Of a DNA stretch of 64,000 nucleotides, positions 36,677 to 46,191 are shown piece by piece. The notes under the pieces were generated by a model. It made no database searches, was not told the DNA's origin, and saw nothing but the letters and a program-made list of their open reading frames with translations. Numbering within the stretch: position 1 is the stretch's first letter; the number at the start of each line of letters is the position of its first letter. Source of the stretch: Bradyrhizobium canariense. GTDB lineage: Bacteria; Pseudomonadota; Alphaproteobacteria; Rhizobiales; Xanthobacteraceae. The position numbers and the translations under genes are program-made. The DNA is taken from assembly GCF_900105125.1 (NCBI RefSeq), contig NZ_LT629750.1:4030001-4094000 (forward strand). The letters are read 5' to 3'.

Positions 36677-36907
36677 GTGACAAATCTGAGCGGCGCTGGT
36701 GGTTCTGGTAAAGCGGAGGTCATCTTGCAGCTAATCGCAGCGTCGTCACTGGAAACGCAGTGGTTCGGCCACGATGTATCCGAGGGCCCATATCTCTACT
36801 ATGGCGCGGAAGACGAAGCGGACGAACTGCACAGGCGGCTAGAAACGATCGTCCGCCATGCCGGTAGGCAACTGTCGGAGTTGGACGGTACGCCCTGCGG
36901 CACATGA
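36677..36907 (+). pseudogene. Truncated RepA-like AAA ATPase (phage/plasmid replication helicase)
   Basis: The frame begins at the Walker A region (LSGAGGSGKAEVILQLIAAS) and continues with WFGHDVSEGPYLYYGAEDEA and DELHRRLETIVRHAGRQLS, characteristic of RecA-fold RepA-like ATPases of phages and plasmids. Full-length members are about 350 residues; here only about 75 remain, with no N-terminal part, and the Walker A serine/threonine after the lysine is alanine. It ends at a stop overlapping the next fragment. Confidence 0.7.
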
Positions 36908-37296
36908 TTGCACAGTATCAGCGTCCGGCAGTGTCGATCGGATACAGACCAATAGCGTCGATCGTAAAGCGCGTGGATGACTATGACGTTCGTTTTATAA
37001 CCGACGCCGCAATCGAGGAAATTTCGATCGTAAATTTCGGAAAGTGTCCGTACTCGTACGCCCGCATGATTGATGCCAGCGTTGAGAAGTCGCTTAAGGA
37101 ATCGTCAGATCGTGGATTGATATTGCTTGATGGCGCGTCACGAGAGCTAACGCGAACGCTTGATCGCATCACGAAGAACGCCAACCGATTAGTCAAGTTA
37201 GCAAAAGAGCTTGCTGGCCAGTTGTGCGTCGCGATCCCTGCCGGTCATGGCAACGGGCAGCCGGCAGGGATATGCGGCAATCATCGCACCGCTTGA
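36904..37296 (+). pseudogene. Prohead-protease-like fragment
   Basis: The 130-residue frame carries AVSIGYRPIASIVKRVDDYD and FITDAAIEEISIVNFGKCPY, resembling the conserved C-terminal part of HK97-type prohead proteases (SIGYR, then EISIV). The N-terminal catalytic His/Ser part is missing. The last 40 residues read differently, as though spliced from another frame. It abuts the RepA-like fragment with a four-base overlap, so a deletion joined two phage genes. Assignment is tentative. Confidence 0.45.
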
Positions 37297-37469
37297 CCCG
37301 GTGCAATATCCAACGGGGCGTGGTGATGCGCTAATCCGATGGTGCCGGGTGCGTCATCATTGCTGGCCTGTTTCAGGTTGACGTGCTGCATCGTCGTCGC
37401 GATGGCTGCGACGAGCACCACCACCAACGCGATAGCAAAGACGGTTATGGCAGGTGGGCGGCTAGGCAT
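37281..37469 (-). CDS. Small single-pass membrane protein
   Basis: 62-residue protein from ATG 37469, chosen because a strong ribosome site (AGGAGG, seven or so bases upstream) precedes it; the frame is open further upstream to 37712 but without such a site. Residues 8-26 form a transmembrane helix (VFAIALVVVLVAAIA), followed by a hydrophilic tail with NLKQASNDDAPGTIG and a His-rich block. The function is unknown. The strong translation signal argues for a real gene amid remnants. Confidence 0.6.
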   Translation of the reverse strand: MPSRPPAITVFAIALVVVLVAAIATTMQHVNLKQASNDDAPGTIGLAHHHAPLDIAPGQAVR

Positions 37470-37599
37470 CGCACAAACCTCCTGGGCTGACGGATCAACG
37501 TCGCTTGTGCTGGCCGGTTCCAATGCCGTTGTGCCTTGGATCGACGTGCAATATGCAGACCCTAAGATACCGGCAGAGGGGTAAATAGGTAGGTTGAGA

Positions 37600-38081
37600 C
37601 TAGCCCCGCGAGCGGTCCAACCCAACACACACAAAAAGCATTCCCCGATCGAATCAGGATTTTCAGCGCTCTGGACCGCACATTCCGAGCGTACTGTGGC
37701 AGAGCATGTCAAACTTTACCCAGGCACGCGCCCTGCCCGCTTTGGCAATATGAGGCTATTGAACCGCGTCAGCGGCTGGGCGGTACCGGAACGCCCGCGT
37801 CTGAAGCGCTCGCATACGCACCAACGTTCTCCTATGGCCTGCCCGCCATCTGGATTAGCCAAGCGCAAGTAAGTTACTACACCGGCATAGCCGTTGACGT
37901 GTACGGCAGCCCGATTGACGACCGCTACGCCAGCAACGAATTCAAGGGCGTTGCTATTGATCCAAACGACTCGCCAACCTTTGAGTCGCAGGCCGCATTC
38001 TTGAAACGGCATGGCCTGTTTCTGGCCGGTGAAGAACGGCGTTTGAAGAGCGCCGATTGGGAACCTGAGGCGTTTATATAG
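37600..38081 (+). pseudogene. Frameshifted phage-type protein
   Basis: Two frames give one protein. About 37690-37740 reads VKLYPGTRPARF. After a shift near 37742 the sequence continues WQYEAIEPRQRLGGTGTPAS, YGLPAIWISQAQVSYYTG and FESQAAFLKRHGLFLAGEER, ending at 38081. This resembles a protein that I recall from alphaproteobacterial prophage regions, often near terminase genes. The product name is not known to me; the identification is from memory and tentative. Confidence 0.5.
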
Positions 38082-38286
38082 CTCGTTTGTCGTTCTTGGC
38101 AGGTTCAACTAGCAGGCAACGAAGCTCATCAATCTGACGTGCTAAATCGATAGCGTTCGCCTTCAAAACTTCCATTGCATGACCGCGATGACCTTCTTTT
38201 TGAAGTTCCACAATTCGATCGTTGAAAGCGTGAAGCTCTTTTTCCAAATTCCGAATTTCGTGCTGAGTTGTTTGCTGTGTCGTCAT
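38074..38286 (-). CDS. Small coiled-coil hypothetical protein
   Basis: 70-residue protein from ATG 38286, with GAGG just upstream. Almost the whole chain is predicted alpha-helical with heptad-like spacing (LEKELHAFNDRIVELQKEG, then ANAIDLARQIDELRCLL). It overlaps the end of the convergent phage-type pseudogene by eight bases. Function unknown; it may be a phage-derived accessory protein. Confidence 0.5.
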   Translation of the reverse strand: MTTQQTTQHEIRNLEKELHAFNDRIVELQKEGHRGHAMEVLKANAIDLARQIDELRCLLVEPAKNDKRAI

Positions 38287-38354
38287 AGCGCCTCGAATCA
38301 CGAAGCTATCGCTGTACCACCCTACCCCTCACAGGCAGGCACAAAAAGCAAAAA

Positions 38355-38379
38355 CCGCTGCCGGGATCACCGACAGCGG
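38355..38379 (-). terminator. Rho-independent terminator, minus strand
   Basis: ccgctgccgg and ccgacagcgg form a 10-bp stem with one G-T mismatch around the loop gatca. On the minus strand the hairpin is followed by TTTTTGCTTTTTG. This is a textbook intrinsic terminator for leftward transcription, but the nearest leftward gene upstream ends 450 bp away at 38833, so an intervening gene may have been lost or a small RNA may end here. Confidence 0.7.
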
Positions 38380-38832
38380 CTCAGCAACAAAGATTACGAG
38401 CGGCGTGGATTGCTACACGGCCGCCCGCCAAGGACGCGCCCCCCCCACTCAAATCCAGACCTAGATTTTAGGCAAGATCAATTTGCGGGCGGGACAAGGC
38501 ACTCGGGCAAGAATTTCATCCCCGCGTATCGAGACTCACACCCAACTGGTGCGCTTTAACAGCAGTTGCACCAATTGTTCGCTTCAACGCTTTGGATATC
38601 TTTGCAACGCCGGCCTTCTTTTTTGCCAGCGATTTCAATTCGCGCACATCACTCGTCGACCATGCCCGACGAACTAATTTCTTCTTTTTCATTTCCGGTT
38701 CCGATTTTTGTGAGCCGGGTTCTTATCACGCAAAAATGGTTTTGCAACGCACCGTATTCCGAGCGCTGAACACAAAAAGTTCAGATGAAAAAAACGAACT
38801 GGCCGAACTACCTTGCGATCTTTTCCACCATG
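38380..38832. other. Gap without recognisable gene
   Basis: Rightward frames of 60-125 codons overlap each other and run into the lipoprotein gene on the other strand; none has a family match. The DNA at 38610-38780 is less GC-rich than the surroundings. It could be a decayed phage end. Confidence 0.35.
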
Positions 38833-39723
38833 CTAGGGTCGTGCTTTCGATGAACGAGGCGAGAGCGGTATGCGAAATATCTTGTAGCCTGGGACATCGG
38901 GAAACGACTCGGCTGCTTCCGGAGATACCGCAGTCAAAACGGCAGCCGCCACTTCTCCACTAAAGACCCGGTCGACGGCATTCGCCTGACTGCCGCTCAG
39001 TTTGACTTCAGGCGCGCCCGCTGCCGCGATCGCAATCCTGACATTATCGCCGGACCCAGAATGCCCTTCATCTACCGCAATGATTTTACTGGTTAGATCG
39101 GATACCAACTTAATTTCCGGACGCGCAATGAGCAGGTAAACCACAAGGTCCGTTTTGTTTGGCTGCTCGGAGGCGGTCTCTTGGCCATCAGTATGGGTTT
39201 CCGCGTGATCCAAAGTGGCAACTGTCAGTAGCTCCGCGACCGCCGTGGCGGACTCCACCTGCTCCCGTATCGCTCGGGTGTTGGAATTCGCAACGGCATC
39301 ATCAGCGGTGTTACTTGCCGGCAGTTGTCCATCCAATGAACGAGTTTTGGCAGGCTCAATTTTAGCAGGCTCAATTTTGGCAGGTGTCGGCGTCGAGAGT
39401 GGGATGCGAGATGCCGGAGGTTCGACTTTCGCCGCGATCACAGTGGACTTCGCGATTTTCAAGTCGCGATGGCCGGCCCTGTCGCTGGCGCGAGCAGACG
39501 ATGGCTTTTCGGTTTTCACCGCGATCGCGGGCTTTATTTCTAGCGGCGCGGAATCGGTCTCGAATGACACTGGCGTTGGCTCAATCGGATCACGCGCAAC
39601 CGTCCTGTCGAAACAGCGGTAACCGTTCAGGTCTGCGCATGAGTTAGCGTCGGCTTGCTGTCGTAAAGGGCAGCTACAGCCGACCAAGGTCGCGGCCAGC
39701 GCGCCGACGAGAAGCGTCCTCAC
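38833..39723 (-). CDS. Lipoprotein with C-terminal binding-protein-like domain
   Basis: 296-residue protein starting at GTG 39723, set by the strong ribosome site AAGGAGGAGGG upstream. The signal sequence TLLVGALAATLVGCSC contains a lipobox (LVGC), so it is probably a membrane-anchored lipoprotein. A long, disordered, Pro/Ala/Lys-rich middle includes AKIEPAKIEPAKT repeats. The last 100 residues (YLLIARPEIKLVSDLTSKII, then GAPEVKLSGSQANAVDRV) resemble part of a periplasmic solute-binding fold of the NMT1/TAXI type. The function is unknown. It is transcribed leftwards toward the 38.4 kb terminator. Confidence 0.7.
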   Translation of the reverse strand: MRTLLVGALAATLVGCSCPLRQQADANSCADLNGYRCFDRTVARDPIEPTPVSFETDSAPLEIKPAIAVKTEKPSSARASDRAGHRDLKIAKSTVIAAKVEPPASRIPLSTPTPAKIEPAKIEPAKTRSLDGQLPASNTADDAVANSNTRAIREQVESATAVAELLTVATLDHAETHTDGQETASEQPNKTDLVVYLLIARPEIKLVSDLTSKIIAVDEGHSGSGDNVRIAIAAAGAPEVKLSGSQANAVDRVFSGEVAAAVLTAVSPEAAESFPDVPGYKIFRIPLSPRSSKARP

Positions 39724-40326
39724 GTATTCCCTCCTCCTTAGAGGCTGAATTCCGCTCGCAGTTCTTGCTGAGTCATATCGTTGGCGCTGATCGACCATCT
39801 ATTGTGTAAGGATGTTGAGAGCTCGTTAAGGGTCTGGTCCTTCACCGCGAGAAGCTCGTTCCATGGTTAATGACGGCACAACGCGGTTTCTCGGCAGGCG
39901 GGTGACCAGTGCAAATCAATATCGACGCCACGCGAGCGGACCCAGCCGGCTTGCTCGCGCTCAAAGCCAGTTGGCACAGTTGCAGGCCACGTCGATCTCA
40001 TACCGGCGGCCTGCTCAACCGAGATCATCTCGATCATTGTCAGTCGACTACCCCTTTATATTGCTGAGACGGCGGTCTTCGTTCAGCGCCATGCGCTCAT
40101 CGATACGCCATCGTTGATGAGAAGTCCGCGGAGGCATGCGCCGGGACAAACTGCGCGGACAAAGCTCGCCTGCGCGTCGCCATACCTCGGCAACGACTAG
40201 GACTCTACGTCCCAACAGGCCAGGTTTTCCGGCCTCCAATCGTGGATTCGGCGGGCGCGTCGAGTGAAAAGGCTTGAGCAGGCGCCATTGGTCTAGCGCC
40301 GGATAATTTATCGGATCTGGCGACGA
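39724..40326. other. Gap without recognisable gene
   Basis: Between the lipoprotein gene and the RND permease gene no frame has convincing coding properties. Short leftward frames near 40048-40399 show no family motifs. A promoter for the lipoprotein gene must lie at the left end. Confidence 0.4.
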
Positions 40327-43300
40327 TCAAGATCGTGGCTGCGGTTTCGATGTTCCGGCTCTGGCAGAGGACTGAGGGCGCGATCGGCGAGAAAGCCAAC
40401 CGCTAAGGCGGTCCATGTAGATGTAAACGATCGGCGTGGTGAATAGCGTCAGCACCTGCGAAACCAGTAAACCACCGACGATCGCGTAGCCAAGCGGCTG
40501 GCGAATTTCCGAGCCCGTTCCCGTTCCGACCATGAGCGGGATGCCGGCAAGCAAGGCGCAAAGCGTTGTCATCAGGATGGGGCGGAAGCGCAGACGGCAT
40601 GCCTCGTGGATGGCATCCTCGCTGCTCAACCCACGTTCGCGTTGGGCTTCCAGCGCAAAGTCGATCAGCATGATGCCATTCTTCTTCACGATGCCGATCA
40701 ACAGGATGATGCCGATGATACCAATCACGTCGAGCGGCATGCCGAACAGCATCAGCGTCAGCAAGGCGCCAAGCCCCGCGGAGGGCAAGGTTGAGATGAT
40801 CGTGAGCGGATGGATCGTGCTCTCGTAGAGCATGCCGAGGATGATATAGACTGCGACCAAGGCAGCCAGGATCAGGATGGGCGTACTGCTGAGCGAGCTC
40901 TGGAACGCCTGCGCGTTGCCCTGAAAGCTGGTGGCGATCGAAGTGGGCAAATGGAGATCGGCGGCAGCATGGCGGATCGCCGTCACCGCGTCCCCGATCG
41001 TGCTATTGGCGGCGAGGTTGAAACTCAGCGTGACCGACGGGAACTGGCCCTGGTGATTCACCGCCAGCGGAGCGACTGCGGGGGTGACGCTGGCTAGCTG
41101 GTTGAGCGGCACCATGGACCCGCTGGCGGATTTCGCATAGATGCGGCTGAGCGCATTGGGACCAAGCTGGAAGCTCGGATCGACCTCGATAATGACGTAG
41201 TACTGGTTGAGCGTCGTGTAAATGCGCGCCACGTGACGCTGCCCGAACGCGTCATAAAGGATGCCATCGACCTGTGCGGGATCGACGCCGAGACGGGAAG
41301 CGGCCTCGCGGTTGACTTCGATGTTGAGTGTCCGACCGGCACTCTGCTGGTCGCTGGCGACATCGCGCAGTTGCGGCAGGCCCTGCATCTTCTCCAGCAG
41401 CACAGGCGCCCAGTGATTGAGCTCGGCGCTGTCCACGTCGACCAGCGTATATTGGTACTGCGTCTTGGAAAGGCGCGCGCCGACATTGATGTCCTGCGCG
41501 GCCTGCATGTAGAGCGTGATGCCCTGGATCGGCTGCAGCGCCCGGTTCAGCCGTGTGATCACCTGGTCGGCGGTCGCGCTTCTCTCGCTGTGCGGCTTGA
41601 GCGTGATGAACATGCGTCCGTCGTTCTCCGTGACCGTCGATCCGCCGGGCCCTATATAGGCGGTTGCCGAGGCGACTGCCGGATCCTTGACGACAACCCC
41701 CAGCACGGCCTCCTGACGATCCATCATGGCTTGCGGGGATATGTCCTGGGCGCCCTCGGAAATCCCGACGATCATCCCCGTGTCCTGCTGCGGGAAGAAC
41801 CCTTTCGGGATCACCACGAATAGCGCCAGCGTCAGAACAACGGTGAAAATCATGACCATCAGCGTGACCAGGCGGTGACGTAGCGCAACGACCAACGCCC
41901 GGTCGTAAGTGGCGACCAGCCGGTCGAAGAACCGTTCGAGCGCCTGCGAAGTGCGTCCCGGACTGTGGTCGCCCTCCGGCGCCAGCAGCCGCGCGCACAT
42001 CATCGGCGTCAGCGTCAGCGAAACAATAAGAGAAACGGCGATCGAAACCGCGACCGTCACGGCGAACTCGCGAAACAGCAGACCGACCACGCCGCTCATG
42101 AGAAACAGCGGAATGAACACGGCGACCAGCGATATCGATATCGAAAGGATGGTGAATCCGATCTCGCCCGCTCCCGCAATCGCTGCCGTCATCGGCGTGC
42201 TTCCACCCTCGACGTGCCGGACGATGTTCTCGATCATCACCACCGCATCATCGACCACAAAGCCGACGGCAATGGTCAGCGCCATCAACGAGAGATTATC
42301 GAGGCTGAAGCCGAGCGCATACATCACTGCGAAGGTACCGACCAGCGACAGCGGCACCGCGATCGCGGGGATGACCGTAGCCCAAAGTTTTCGCAGGAAG
42401 AGAAAGATGACAGCGACGACCAGAGCAATCGTAAGCATGAGCGTGAACTGTATGTCTGCGACGCTGGCGCGGATGGTCTGTGTCCGATCCGATACGATCT
42501 CGACCTTGATCGATGGCGGCAGCGACGCTTCGAGCTGCGGCAGTGCTTTTTTGATCTGATCGACCGTCGCGATTACATTGGCGCCGGGCTGTCGCTGGAT
42601 CGCAATCAGCACCGCCCGCTGCGTGCCGAGCCACCCGGCAAGCGTCTTATCTTCCGGCGCGACAATGGCGCGCCCGACATCGCGGACGCGGATCGGAGCC
42701 CCGTTGCGGTAAGCCAGGATGTAGTCGTCGAATCCGCTGGCCGTGGTCAACTGATCGTTGGTGAGCAGCGAGAACGCATGCTGACCGCCATACAGCGTGC
42801 CCTTCGGCTGGTTGACCGTGCTGTTGGCAAGCGCCGTACGCACCGACTCCAGATCCAGCCCCGCAGCGGCGAGTTGCGCCGGATTGACCTGGACCCGAAT
42901 TGCCGGGTTTTGCTCGCCGCCGAGACTGACGAGCCCGACGCCGGGCATCTGTGAGAGTTTCTGTACCAGGATGCTGTTGGCGTAATCGCTTACCTTGGTG
43001 AGCGGAAGCGTATCCGAGGTCAGCGCGAGGAGCAGGATCGGCGTGTCGGCCGGATTGGTCTTGCGGTAGATCGGCGGGTTCAACAAATTGGGGGGCAGCT
43101 GGCCGCTGGTCGCGTTGATGGCTGCCTGGACATCCTGCGCAGCGGAATCGATGGTGCGATCGCGGCTGAACTGGAGCGTGATCTGGGTGTAGCCGAGCGC
43201 GCTGCTCGACGACATTTGCGCAAGACCGGGGATCTGGCCGAACTGGCGCTCGAGTGGAGTCGCGACCGAGGACGCCATGGTTTGCGGATCGGCGCCCGGC

Positions 43301-43452
43301 AGTTGCGCCGTTACCTGGATTGTCGGCGAATCGACCTCCGGCAGAGCGGCGACCGGCAGCAGCTCGTACCCGATGATGCCCAACAGAACGATCGCCACCA
43401 TCAGAAGAGCGGTTGCGATCGGCCTGTGTATGAAAGGAGCTGAAAAATTCAT
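40327..43452 (-). CDS. RND efflux permease (MdtB/MdtC-like)
   Basis: 1041-residue proton-driven efflux permease of the HAE1-RND family. N-terminal FIHRPIATALLMVAIVLLG forms TM1. The TM4 proton-relay motif VGFVVDDAVVMIENIVRHVE contains the paired Asp, and the family's GFFPQQDTG and late RLRFRPILMTT blocks are present. Twelve transmembrane helices and two large periplasmic loops fit the usual length of about 1030-1050. Sequence such as PEVDSPTIQVTAQLPGADP resembles the MdtB/MdtC branch. It is co-translated with the adaptor gene upstream (ATGA overlap). Substrates are unknown; an outer-membrane channel gene is not in the window. Confidence 0.92.
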   Translation of the reverse strand: MNFSAPFIHRPIATALLMVAIVLLGIIGYELLPVAALPEVDSPTIQVTAQLPGADPQTMASSVATPLERQFGQIPGLAQMSSSSALGYTQITLQFSRDRTIDSAAQDVQAAINATSGQLPPNLLNPPIYRKTNPADTPILLLALTSDTLPLTKVSDYANSILVQKLSQMPGVGLVSLGGEQNPAIRVQVNPAQLAAAGLDLESVRTALANSTVNQPKGTLYGGQHAFSLLTNDQLTTASGFDDYILAYRNGAPIRVRDVGRAIVAPEDKTLAGWLGTQRAVLIAIQRQPGANVIATVDQIKKALPQLEASLPPSIKVEIVSDRTQTIRASVADIQFTLMLTIALVVAVIFLFLRKLWATVIPAIAVPLSLVGTFAVMYALGFSLDNLSLMALTIAVGFVVDDAVVMIENIVRHVEGGSTPMTAAIAGAGEIGFTILSISISLVAVFIPLFLMSGVVGLLFREFAVTVAVSIAVSLIVSLTLTPMMCARLLAPEGDHSPGRTSQALERFFDRLVATYDRALVVALRHRLVTLMVMIFTVVLTLALFVVIPKGFFPQQDTGMIVGISEGAQDISPQAMMDRQEAVLGVVVKDPAVASATAYIGPGGSTVTENDGRMFITLKPHSERSATADQVITRLNRALQPIQGITLYMQAAQDINVGARLSKTQYQYTLVDVDSAELNHWAPVLLEKMQGLPQLRDVASDQQSAGRTLNIEVNREAASRLGVDPAQVDGILYDAFGQRHVARIYTTLNQYYVIIEVDPSFQLGPNALSRIYAKSASGSMVPLNQLASVTPAVAPLAVNHQGQFPSVTLSFNLAANSTIGDAVTAIRHAAADLHLPTSIATSFQGNAQAFQSSLSSTPILILAALVAVYIILGMLYESTIHPLTIISTLPSAGLGALLTLMLFGMPLDVIGIIGIILLIGIVKKNGIMLIDFALEAQRERGLSSEDAIHEACRLRFRPILMTTLCALLAGIPLMVGTGTGSEIRQPLGYAIVGGLLVSQVLTLFTTPIVYIYMDRLSGWLSRRSRPQSSARAGTSKPQPRS

Positions 43453-44660
43453 GGCAGCATGCCCGAGCTTTTCGTCGAGGGACTAGGAACTGCCGCGGGA
43501 TTATTCGGATCCGCAAGCGTCACCAACGTGCCAGGCGAGAGCCGGTACTGGCCTCGCAGCACCACGGTCTCACCAGCGTTCAATCCTTTCTCTACGAAGG
43601 CCTCGGCGCCGAACGTCTGGCGAACCGAGACCGGCCGTACGGTTGCCTTGTTGTCCTGGCCGACGACAAAGACGAACGATCCCTGCGGCCCCTGCTGTAT
43701 TGCATCGAGCGGAACCGTTAGCGCATTGTGCTCGGTTGCGATCACCAGTCGCACATTGACGAACGTCCCGGGCCACAGCTTAAGCTGTTGGTTGGGAAAT
43801 ACCGCCTTGAGCTGGATCGTGCCCGAGCCGGGATCGGCCTGGTTGTTCACCACCGCAAGCTGGCCGACATCGAGCTCGGTCTTGTCGTCCTGGCTCCACG
43901 CCGTGGCTTGCAGCGGGCCGTTCGTCATAGCGGCTTGAACCTCCGATATATTGGTTGTGGCAAGCGTAAAAATCACGCTGATCGGCTGAACCTGGGTGAC
44001 AACAACCAAGCCATTCGTATCGGCCGTGTTCGATTGCGTTACTGCCGAGCCAGTCGGCGGATGGATGATGTTGCCGACGTCGAGCAGGCGGATGCCGGTG
44101 ATGCCGTCAAACGGGGCGACCAGCCGCGTGTAGCTCAGCTGCGCCTTGGAGTTGTCGACCACAGCCTGGTCGCTTTTGATCTGCGCATTGAGCTCCTCGA
44201 CGGCGGCCTGCTGGTTGTCGAGCTGCTGTTGCGTCGCCGCGTCGGTCTTTACAAGATCGCTATAACGCTGGAAGTTGAGCTGCGCGTTCTTGAGATGAAC
44301 CTGATCGTGCTCAAGCGTGGCCTGCGCCTGATCGAGCTGCGCTTGGTAAGTGCGCGGATCGATTTGCGCGAGCAGATCGCCCTTCTTGACCGGTTGACCC
44401 TCGCGGAAGCCGACGCTGACCAGCAGCCCCGTGATCTGGCTGTGAATCGTGGCCGTGTTCAGAGCCGTAACCGTCCCGAGGCCGGTCAATATGATCGGCA
44501 CATCGTGCTGCTGGACCTTCGTCGCGATAACAGGAACCGCCTGGGCCGCCGGCGCGTCAGCCAGCCTGGCACGATCGGACCCCGCATAGACGAAGATCCC
44601 AATCGCCAAAGCAACAATGGCTGCGCCGGGAAGCCCGACCTTCGTCCATCCACCACTCAT
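43449..44660 (-). CDS. RND efflux periplasmic adaptor (MdtA-like)
   Basis: 403-residue membrane fusion protein. An N-terminal hydrophobic segment (VGLPGAAIVALAIGIFVYAG) anchors it. The lipoyl half-motif IHSQITGLLVSVGFREGQPV, the coiled-coil hairpin (about residues 100-180), the second lipoyl half with SYTRLVAPFDGITGIRLLDV and beta-barrel domains follow. Pro/Ser-rich C terminus. It connects the RND permease to an outer-membrane factor. The gene is first of the leftward pair, and its stop overlaps the permease start by four bases. Confidence 0.9.
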   Translation of the reverse strand: MSGGWTKVGLPGAAIVALAIGIFVYAGSDRARLADAPAAQAVPVIATKVQQHDVPIILTGLGTVTALNTATIHSQITGLLVSVGFREGQPVKKGDLLAQIDPRTYQAQLDQAQATLEHDQVHLKNAQLNFQRYSDLVKTDAATQQQLDNQQAAVEELNAQIKSDQAVVDNSKAQLSYTRLVAPFDGITGIRLLDVGNIIHPPTGSAVTQSNTADTNGLVVVTQVQPISVIFTLATTNISEVQAAMTNGPLQATAWSQDDKTELDVGQLAVVNNQADPGSGTIQLKAVFPNQQLKLWPGTFVNVRLVIATEHNALTVPLDAIQQGPQGSFVFVVGQDNKATVRPVSVRQTFGAEAFVEKGLNAGETVVLRGQYRLSPGTLVTLADPNNPAAVPSPSTKSSGMLP

Positions 44661-45061
44661 TGCTTGCCTCCGAGTGCACCGCGCTGACCGTGCTCCTGTG
44701 CCCGTACAGTTTTGGGGCGGCCGATTTCATCAGACCTATGATCCCCCATTTGGGCGCGGAATAGGCGGAGCCAAATTTGATGCCTTGCTTGCCTTGTGTG
44801 GACGAGGCCATTCTTGACCAGATGTGGCGCAACAGAGTTGTTGTCGAACCGTCAGGCAGCGGGCGGCCTACACCTCGATTATCAGCGGCACTCGTTGGTG
44901 CGGCGCGACGATCGAGGGCCTCCGGCTGGGCTTGGCTGGGGACGAGGTAGGTCGGCAAGAGCCTCGAAAAAATCTATCACCGACAGTCCGCGCGCATGTG
45001 AGCCTCCTTTCGTGGCGCGAATAAACCGCCCGGCGCTCTGGGCGTAAGAGCGCCGGGCGTC
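44661..45061. other. Gap upstream of the RND pair
   Basis: It contains the probable promoter region of the leftward efflux operon and, at its right end, the terminator at 45027-45059. Short rightward frames (44796-45047, 44824-45024) have no family match. No linked regulator gene is seen beside the pump. Confidence 0.4.
45027..45059 (-). terminator. Strong hairpin terminator of the exported-protein gene
   Basis: A perfect 12-bp stem (cgcccggcgctc / gagcgccgggcg) with a nine-base loop lies immediately after the stop of the leftward gene ending at 45062. The following minus-strand bases (GGTTTATTCG) are only moderately T-rich. Confidence 0.65.
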
Positions 45062-45865
45062 TCAATCTAGGGGGCATTCCCGCGATAGATCAGCAAAAGC
45101 TTTGCGCGATCCGTTGGTGTTGAAAATGTGCGTCGACGTCACGCCGTGGCCGTCCTCAATGCGGAGGGCCGTTTCCCTGCCATCCCTAATCGATTTCACA
45201 AGAGATTTTTCAGTGACGACTTGAACAAGTCGATCGCTGATCGCCATCCCGTCGGCGTCGACGATCGGCTGCGCATCGACGCGAAACTTGAGTTTGTAGA
45301 TATCGCCCTTCTCCATCGGTTTTGGATCATTTCCGATCTCGACGATACCGATGGATAGATTCTTTTGTAGGCAACGGACTGCAAGCGCGTACGCGCCATC
45401 GCCGGTGATGGCGCCAAAGGTCCCGCCGTCACCGAACCGATCTTCTTTGGCCGATGTTATCCAGTTGCCGATCAGGCGATCTTCGTAATCTCCACGAAGT
45501 GGCGGCGTGGCGGCTACCGGTTGAGGCGCAGGACCTGCGGCCTGGGTTGGAGCTGGAGAGGTTGGTGTTGCCGGCGGCGCCGCAATCGCCGTCGACGCTG
45601 CTGGTCTCGGTGCCGGTGGTCTTGCGGGCTGGAGCGCGATCGGTCCGGAGCCCGACCGGCGTTGCAGCTTTTGATTTTCCGCGGCGGTATCTGCATCGAG
45701 AACCTCGCAATCGGTCATCGAAGATGGATAAGCTTTCTGGGCGCGGATCTGTCGGCCCTGTGGGCATTCCTCTTGACTGGATCGTCCATACCGAGGGTAT
45801 TGTGCCGCCGCGGGCGCGACTGAAACAACCAAAAATGCAAAAACCAACCCCGAAATGCGACGCAT
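45062..45865 (-). CDS. Exported hypothetical protein with Pro/Ala-rich linker
   Basis: 267-residue protein from ATG 45865, which starts a clean signal peptide (MRRISGLVFAFLVVSVAPAA, cleavage after AAAQ) with AGGGG upstream; the frame extends 13 codons further up. A short Cys-containing region, a roughly 50-residue linker rich in Pro and Ala (about 75-125) and a globular C-terminal domain (YEDRLIGNWITSAKEDRFGD, ending SRECPLD) follow. The C-terminal part resembles small periplasmic invasion-associated-locus-B-like or DUF domains, but I cannot name it. It probably acts in the periplasm. Confidence 0.65.
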   Translation of the reverse strand: MRRISGLVFAFLVVSVAPAAAQYPRYGRSSQEECPQGRQIRAQKAYPSSMTDCEVLDADTAAENQKLQRRSGSGPIALQPARPPAPRPAASTAIAAPPATPTSPAPTQAAGPAPQPVAATPPLRGDYEDRLIGNWITSAKEDRFGDGGTFGAITGDGAYALAVRCLQKNLSIGIVEIGNDPKPMEKGDIYKLKFRVDAQPIVDADGMAISDRLVQVVTEKSLVKSIRDGRETALRIEDGHGVTSTHIFNTNGSRKAFADLSRECPLD

Positions 45866-46191
45866 GCGACGACCCCTGCCCAGACGGCGCCGATCATTCC
45901 GCAACCACAGGGCGAGGGCAAGAGGTAGCCACTCGAAACCCGATAAGCGTCCCCAATGATCCGCAGCCGCCGGCCGTCGCCAGCGGTTACATTAAATCAT
46001 CAAAAGTCGGGCCTTTCGACTTCCGACGTCGCGGAGCCCGCCTCCGGATCATTATCTCAATTCGCGTTTCAAGAGCGCGTCTTCGCTTACTCGTGCGCCC
46101 CTGCGCAGCATTGTCCGTCGAGCAGACCCACACATCATCGGTCGGCAGCTAACCGTCGGACACAGACAAGCGGTGCGAGCTGACAGAAAAC
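45866..46191. other. Intergenic region
   Basis: No gene recognised. It holds the promoter of the leftward exported protein at its left end. Confidence 0.35.

Noticed and set aside
41909..42954. Long plus-strand frames across the RND permease gene
   Set aside because: Antisense shadows of a gene with full family motifs.
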